Below, one piece after another: positions 4,781 to 8,363 of a DNA stretch of 8,363 bases. Source of the DNA: Sedimentisphaerales bacterium (GTDB taxonomy: Bacteria; Planctomycetota; Phycisphaerae; Sedimentisphaerales; SM23-30); the NCBI GenBank assembly GCA_016932145.1, contig JAFGDI010000228.1, forward strand, positions 1 to 8,363, in the 5' to 3' direction. The number at the start of each line of letters is the position of its first letter. The first letter of the stretch is position 1. The position numbers and the translations under genes are program-made. The notes under the pieces were generated by a model. It made no database searches. It saw only the letters and a list, made by a program, of their open reading frames with translations, and had not been told where the DNA came from.

Positions 4781-6601
4781 ATGGGAACAATGACTGATAA
4801 TCATCAGCAGTTAAAGAACAAAGCATCGAATCAATACGATGATCTTAAGAAAAAGACCAGGTATTCAATTCAGATAGGCTCTGCAACCTGCGAAAATGCC
4901 GCCGGTTCCAACCTTGTCTGTCAGGAATTTACCGCCCTGATCGAGTGCAATTCACGGGAAGATGTCAGCATCAAGCGTGTTGGCTGCACCGGCCAATGTA
5001 GTATTGAGCCAATAGTGTCTGTTTCTGACCAAAACGGCAATTCGGTAAAATATTGCAAGGTCGATCAGGCGATGGCCAGGCAGATCTTTGACGAACATAT
5101 AGTCAACGGTAAACCATTAACCTATAATGTTGTGCCGGATTCTAAAGCTCAAAAGCGTCTGGCACTGCGTAATAGCGGCAAGATAAACCCTGAATGCCTC
5201 AGTGATTATGTGCTTAACGGAGGATATGACGCTCTGGCCAAAGTTCTGGAAAAGGGCCAGCCAAGCTGGGTTATCGAGCAGCTCAAAGAATCCAATCTGC
5301 GTGGTCGCGGCGGTGGTGGCTACCCTACCGGAATGAAATGGCAGGCGGCCGCAGAGCAGAACAGTCCGATCAAATACATCATCTGTAATGCCGACGAGGG
5401 TGACCCAGGGGCCTTTATGGACCGTTCGATGCTCGAAGGTGACCCGTTCAGCATCATAGAAGGCATGACTATCGGTGCTTATGCTATAGGTGCTGTAAAG
5501 GGCTACCTTTATATTCGGGCAGAATATCCGATGGCTATTGACCGCATTGATAATGCGATCAAGATCTGCCGGGAGAACAATCTGCTGGGCGAAAATATAC
5601 TGGGCAGTAGTTTTAATTTTGACCTGGAGATAAGACTGGGTGCCGGGGCTTTTGTCTGCGGTGAAGAAACGGCCCTTATCCAGTCAATAGAAGGTCGTCG
5701 TGGTCAGCCCAAGATCAGGCCTCCGTTCCCGGCTCAAAAAGGACTCTGGGGTTCACCAACAGTAATAAATAATGTAGAAACCTGGACAAACATACCAGTA
5801 GTGATCAATGATGGTCCGGAAAAGTTTGCAAAAACAGGCACTAATAAAAGCGGCGGCACAAAGGTATTTGCTCTGGCTGGTAAGATAACTAATACCGGCC
5901 TGGTAGAAGTGCCTATGGGAACTACCCTGCGTGAAATTGTCTATGATATCGGCGGTGGCGTACCCAATGGTCGGTCACTTAAGGCGATACAGACCGGCGG
6001 CCCGGCTGGTGGCTGCATACCGGTCAAGATGATAGATACACCGGTTGATTTCGATACCCTGCAAGCTGCCGGCTCTATTATGGGCTCTGGCGGTATGATT
6101 ATAATGGACGATACCGACTGCATGGTCGATGTAGCCCGCTTCTTCCTGGAATTTACCAAGAGCGAGTCATGCGGTAAGTGTACCCCCTGCCGGGAAGGTA
6201 CTACCCGTATGCTGGAAATATTGGAAAAGATAACCGCCGGTAAGGCTGTCCTCGAAGATCTGGACAAACTCAAGAGGCTGGCAATGCTGGTGAAAAAGGC
6301 TTCGCTTTGCGGCCTGGGCAGAGCAGCACCAAACCCGGTATTAAGCACTCTGGAGCATTTCCGCGAAGAATATATTGCCCATGTAACTGACAAAAAATGC
6401 CCGGCTGGAAAATGCAAGGCCCTGCTGACCTATACGATCATTGCCGATAAATGCGTCGGCTGCACCGCTTGTGCCAAGGCCTGCCCGGTCAACTGCATCA
6501 GCGGCAAGGTCAAGACTCCGCATGTAATTGATAATGCCAAATGTATCAAATGCGGCAGATGCTACGAAGTGTGCAAGTTCGAGGCTGTAGTTAAAAGTTG
6601 A
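4781..6601 (+). CDS. NuoF/HydB/HndC-type NADH-binding flavo-iron-sulfur subunit with ferredoxin domains
   Basis: The 606-aa product has three parts. Residues about 28-117 are a thioredoxin-like 2Fe-2S domain with cysteines C37, C47, C69 and C73. Residues about 130-540 are the NuoF core: the FMN/NADH glycine-rich loop GRGGGGYPTGMKW (175-187), NADEGDPGAFMDR (203-215), GAGAFVCGEETALI (287-300), and the 4Fe-4S ligands C464, C467 and C470 (ESCGKCTPCREG) with C510. Residues 540-606 begin with CPAGKC (C540, C545) and carry two classic 4Fe-4S clusters, C558/C561/C564/C568 and C588/C591/C594/C598. This architecture belongs to the NADH-oxidising subunit of multimeric, often electron-bifurcating, [FeFe]-hydrogenases (HydB, HndC) and related soluble NAD-linked enzymes, not to the shorter respiratory NuoF. 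All ligands look intact. The usual partners (NuoE/HydC-like, hydrogenase large subunit) are absent from the window; the gene is flanked by pgpA and convergent mla genes, so it appears monocistronic. Cytoplasmic. Confidence 0.92.
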   Translation: MGTMTDNHQQLKNKASNQYDDLKKKTRYSIQIGSATCENAAGSNLVCQEFTALIECNSREDVSIKRVGCTGQCSIEPIVSVSDQNGNSVKYCKVDQAMARQIFDEHIVNGKPLTYNVVPDSKAQKRLALRNSGKINPECLSDYVLNGGYDALAKVLEKGQPSWVIEQLKESNLRGRGGGGYPTGMKWQAAAEQNSPIKYIICNADEGDPGAFMDRSMLEGDPFSIIEGMTIGAYAIGAVKGYLYIRAEYPMAIDRIDNAIKICRENNLLGENILGSSFNFDLEIRLGAGAFVCGEETALIQSIEGRRGQPKIRPPFPAQKGLWGSPTVINNVETWTNIPVVINDGPEKFAKTGTNKSGGTKVFALAGKITNTGLVEVPMGTTLREIVYDIGGGVPNGRSLKAIQTGGPAGGCIPVKMIDTPVDFDTLQAAGSIMGSGGMIIMDDTDCMVDVARFFLEFTKSESCGKCTPCREGTTRMLEILEKITAGKAVLEDLDKLKRLAMLVKKASLCGLGRAAPNPVLSTLEHFREEYIAHVTDKKCPAGKCKALLTYTIIADKCVGCTACAKACPVNCISGKVKTPHVIDNAKCIKCGRCYEVCKFEAVVKS

Positions 6602-6620
6602 TTTTGTCAGCCATAAAAAT

Positions 6621-6701
6621 GTAGAGACGCATGGTTATGCGTCTCAGAATTTCATTCCATACCAGTCTGCATTTGGAATACGCATAATCATGCGTTTCTA
6701 C
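6621..6701. repeat. Double-palindrome repeat (GAGACGCAT hairpin and inverted second copy)
   Basis: The left half, 6621-6641, and the right half, 6681-6701, are inverted copies of each other with 19 of 21 positions complementary. Each half is also nearly palindromic: GAGACGCAT (6624-6632) pairs with ATGCGTCTC (6637-6645) across GGTT. AAAAAT occurs just outside the left end (6615-6620) and, one base further out, the right end (6703-6708), possibly a short target duplication. It encodes nothing and lies 20 bp after the stop of the NADH-binding subunit gene. Repeats of this GTAGAGACGC type are common in several bacterial phyla; it is probably a small non-autonomous element. Confidence 0.6.
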
Positions 6702-6710
6702 GAAAAATCA

Positions 6711-6747
6711 AAGCCAGTTGCAAGTTAATAACGCAACTGGCTTTTTT
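6711..6747. terminator. Strong intrinsic terminator, probably bidirectional
   Basis: AAGCCAGTTGC (6711-6721) pairs perfectly with GCAACTGGCTT (6733-6743) across an 11-nt loop, and the plus strand continues with T residues to 6747. On the minus strand the hairpin is followed by a T-rich stretch (GATTTTTCG). It sits between the convergent NADH-binding subunit gene and mlaF and can end transcription from both sides. Confidence 0.85.
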
Positions 6748-6769
6748 ATATATAAACAATCGGCAAGAC

Positions 6770-7531
6770 TTATTCGCTGGTAGAATCACCCGTTACAAAG
6801 CGGCGTACAACCGGGTTACTACTATGGCATATTTCGTCGCAACTGCCATCGGCAACGACCTTGCCTTTATCCATCATTACAACGCGGTCTGCAATAGTTG
6901 CAGCACTTTTCATATCATGAGTAACAACTATCGAAGTTATCTTAAGCTGCTCCTGCATACGGGCGATCAGGCGGCTTATATCATCGGTACGAAGCGGGTC
7001 CAGTCCGGTAGTCGGCTCATCGTAAAAAATAACCTCCGGCTCCAGGGCTATAGCTCTGGCCAGAGCTATTCGCTTCTGCTGACCACCAGACAACTGCGAT
7101 GGATAGCGATCAAACATATCAGAGAGCCCCACCAGTTCCAGCTTCTCACGCACTATCTCAAATATCTCTTTATCTTTCTTTTTCGTATGCTGAAATAAGG
7201 GAAAAGCAACATTATAAGCAACTGTCTGAGAATCGAAAAGCGCTCCAGACTGGAAAAGGAAACCACAACGCTTACGAATTTCAATAAGCTGCGATTCGCT
7301 CATCTGGTCTATTCGCTGACCAGAAAAATGCACCTCGCCCTCATCTGGCTTCATAAGCGACATTATTATCTTAAGCGTTACGGTCTTGCCGCAACCACTT
7401 GGACCAATAATGACCGTACTCTTACCTCGTTCAAAAGCCAGGCTAAAGTCTTTCAATATATAGTTTCGGTGGTCAAATGTCTTACTGACTGACCTTAGCT
7501 CGATTATTGGATTATCTATTTTTTCTGTCAT
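6770..7531 (-). CDS. mlaF: ABC transporter ATPase of the Mla/MCE phospholipid transport type (MlaF-like)
   Basis: The 253-aa product is a complete ABC ATPase: Walker A GPSGCGKT (43-50), Q-loop Q94, signature LSGGQ (147-151), Walker B VIFYDE (167-172), the D-loop-containing TTGLDP, and H-loop H205 in VTHDM. The segment FQSGALFDSQTVAYNV right after the Q-loop is characteristic of MlaF/Ttg2A-type ATPases that drive MCE lipid transporters. It should power phospholipid movement between inner and outer membranes, partnered by the permease encoded just upstream (76-bp gap). The ATG at 7531 is the first possible start because a stop lies just before it, but no clear Shine-Dalgarno site is visible. 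A terminator follows 23 bases downstream, so no MCE (mlaD) gene follows directly. Confidence 0.9.
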   Translation of the reverse strand: MTEKIDNPIIELRSVSKTFDHRNYILKDFSLAFERGKSTVIIGPSGCGKTVTLKIIMSLMKPDEGEVHFSGQRIDQMSESQLIEIRKRCGFLFQSGALFDSQTVAYNVAFPLFQHTKKKDKEIFEIVREKLELVGLSDMFDRYPSQLSGGQQKRIALARAIALEPEVIFYDEPTTGLDPLRTDDISRLIARMQEQLKITSIVVTHDMKSAATIADRVVMMDKGKVVADGSCDEICHSSNPVVRRFVTGDSTSE

Positions 7532-7607
7532 TATTATTCAACAGAGAAGCATTGTTCATGCCGTCTCAATTCAACCTCATAGATGAATTTAATTATCAGG
7601 AAGTTAA

Positions 7608-8363
7608 TCAGATTATGCTCTTTATGTCCCAGAAGGTCAGATATACAGCCCGAGAGACAATGGCAACCACAAAATTGATCAGCAGAATAACCATAAAACT
7701 AACCACAAACGCTTTAGTACAGGCCTTACCCACACCATGAGCACCTCGCCCGCAAGTAAAACCACTAAAGCAACTTACCAGCCCTATCGCCGCACCAAAA
7801 AAAAGCCCTTTGGAAATACCAACGATCAGGTCATACTTTTCCACTACATCGGCACTAAACCGCCAGTAGCCCTCAGCGTTAATGCCAAAATGGAAAACAC
7901 TGATAAAATAGCCACCCAGCACACCAAGTAAGTCAGCATATACAGTAAGAATAGGTGTAAGTAAAATACAGGCCAGTAAGCGAGGCACTACCAGATAATG
8001 AACCGGATCAGAACCCATCGCCCGAATTGCATCTATCTGCTCTGTAACTTTCATCGTACCAAGCTCTGCGGTTAATGCACCTCCCACACGGCCAGCCAGC
8101 ATAAAAGCGGTTAATACCGGGCCAAGCTCATTCACTACTGATACATTTATAAGACCACCGATACGATCTGCCATGCCCAATTGATTAAGCTGGCCAAAAC
8201 TCTGCACTGCCAGGGTCATAGCGATAAAAGCACCTGTGATCATCACCACGGGCAGGCTTTTTATACCTATCTCGTACATCTGGCCAATAACCCGCCCCCA
8301 CGCCTGTCTGGTACGCCCCTGCCTGCGATGGTATATAACGGAAACAAGCACCCCCAGGCAAAA
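7608..8363 (-). CDS. mlaE: ABC transporter permease of the Mla/MCE type (MlaE-like), 5' end cut by window edge
   Basis: At least 251 residues are present, and the frame is open to the right edge. A GTG at 8351 could begin a 247-aa protein, but the in-frame residues before it (FCLG) look like a continuing hydrophobic segment and family members are usually about 260 aa, so the true start is probably just outside. The hallmark block ELGPVLTAFMLAGRVGGALT followed by ELGTMKVTEQIDAIRAMGSDP is intact, as is YEIGIKSLPVVMITGAFIAM near the N-terminus. Several hydrophobic segments follow, ending WDIKSII. MlaE forms the inner-membrane core of the lipid transporter with MlaF and an MCE protein. Permease then ATPase is the reverse of the E. 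coli mlaFEDCB order. Confidence 0.9.
   Translation of the reverse strand, partial: FCLGVLVSVIYHRRQGRTRQAWGRVIGQMYEIGIKSLPVVMITGAFIAMTLAVQSFGQLNQLGMADRIGGLINVSVVNELGPVLTAFMLAGRVGGALTAELGTMKVTEQIDAIRAMGSDPVHYLVVPRLLACILLTPILTVYADLLGVLGGYFISVFHFGINAEGYWRFSADVVEKYDLIVGISKGLFFGAAIGLVSCFSGFTCGRGAHGVGKACTKAFVVSFMVILLINFVVAIVSRAVYLTFWDIKSII

Noticed and set aside
5941..6523. Minus-strand open frames inside the 3' half of the NADH-binding subunit gene
   Set aside because: The plus-strand protein is fully conserved across this stretch, including its iron-sulfur ligands. The antisense frames are by-products.

Overview
The window looks like chromosomal DNA from a planctomycete, probably a moderate-GC Phycisphaerae-type lineage. 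The best clue is the leftmost gene, whose product starts with the LEPR/LEDR-type motif (LEKLEDRVLLS) typical of very large secreted planctomycete proteins. That placement rests on one motif plus general gene content, so the class level is inference.

Layout. At the left edge, on the minus strand, is the 5' part of a large secreted protein: LEDR motif, PPC-like beta domain, then the start of a clostripain-like (C11) peptidase domain. Upstream of it on the same strand is a small unrecognised gene of about 101 aa. From about 1240 to 3070 the DNA is AT-rich and repeat-laden. It holds a REP-like palindrome, a GFA/CENP-V-type zinc protein gene, and three occurrences of a GTAACCGTTCAC-type terminal repeat. 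Two of these occurrences are complete short elements with matching inverted ends and 8-bp target duplications. One element has cut a small single-span membrane protein gene in two; removing the element and one duplication copy restores a 116-codon frame. An exported alpha/beta-hydrolase esterase gene follows 26 bp after the original stop of that gene.

The right half is housekeeping and energy metabolism. pgpA (phosphatidylglycerophosphatase A, minus strand) diverges from a single large gene for a NuoF/HydB/HndC-type flavo-iron-sulfur NADH-binding subunit. That subunit has an N-terminal 2Fe-2S domain and a C-terminal 2[4Fe-4S] ferredoxin domain, and none of its usual partner subunits are in the window. 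Downstream lie an 80-bp double-palindrome repeat and a strong, probably bidirectional terminator. The terminator is shared with the convergent mlaE-mlaF pair (permease then ATPase of a phospholipid/MCE-type ABC transporter), whose 5' end runs off the right edge.

PgpA acts in phospholipid synthesis and MlaEF in lipid transport between membranes, which fits a diderm cell, but they are not one operon. I found no tRNA, rRNA, CRISPR array, defence island or clearly new multi-gene system. The strongest unusual signal is the family of short non-autonomous IS66-like elements and the gene that one of them disrupted.
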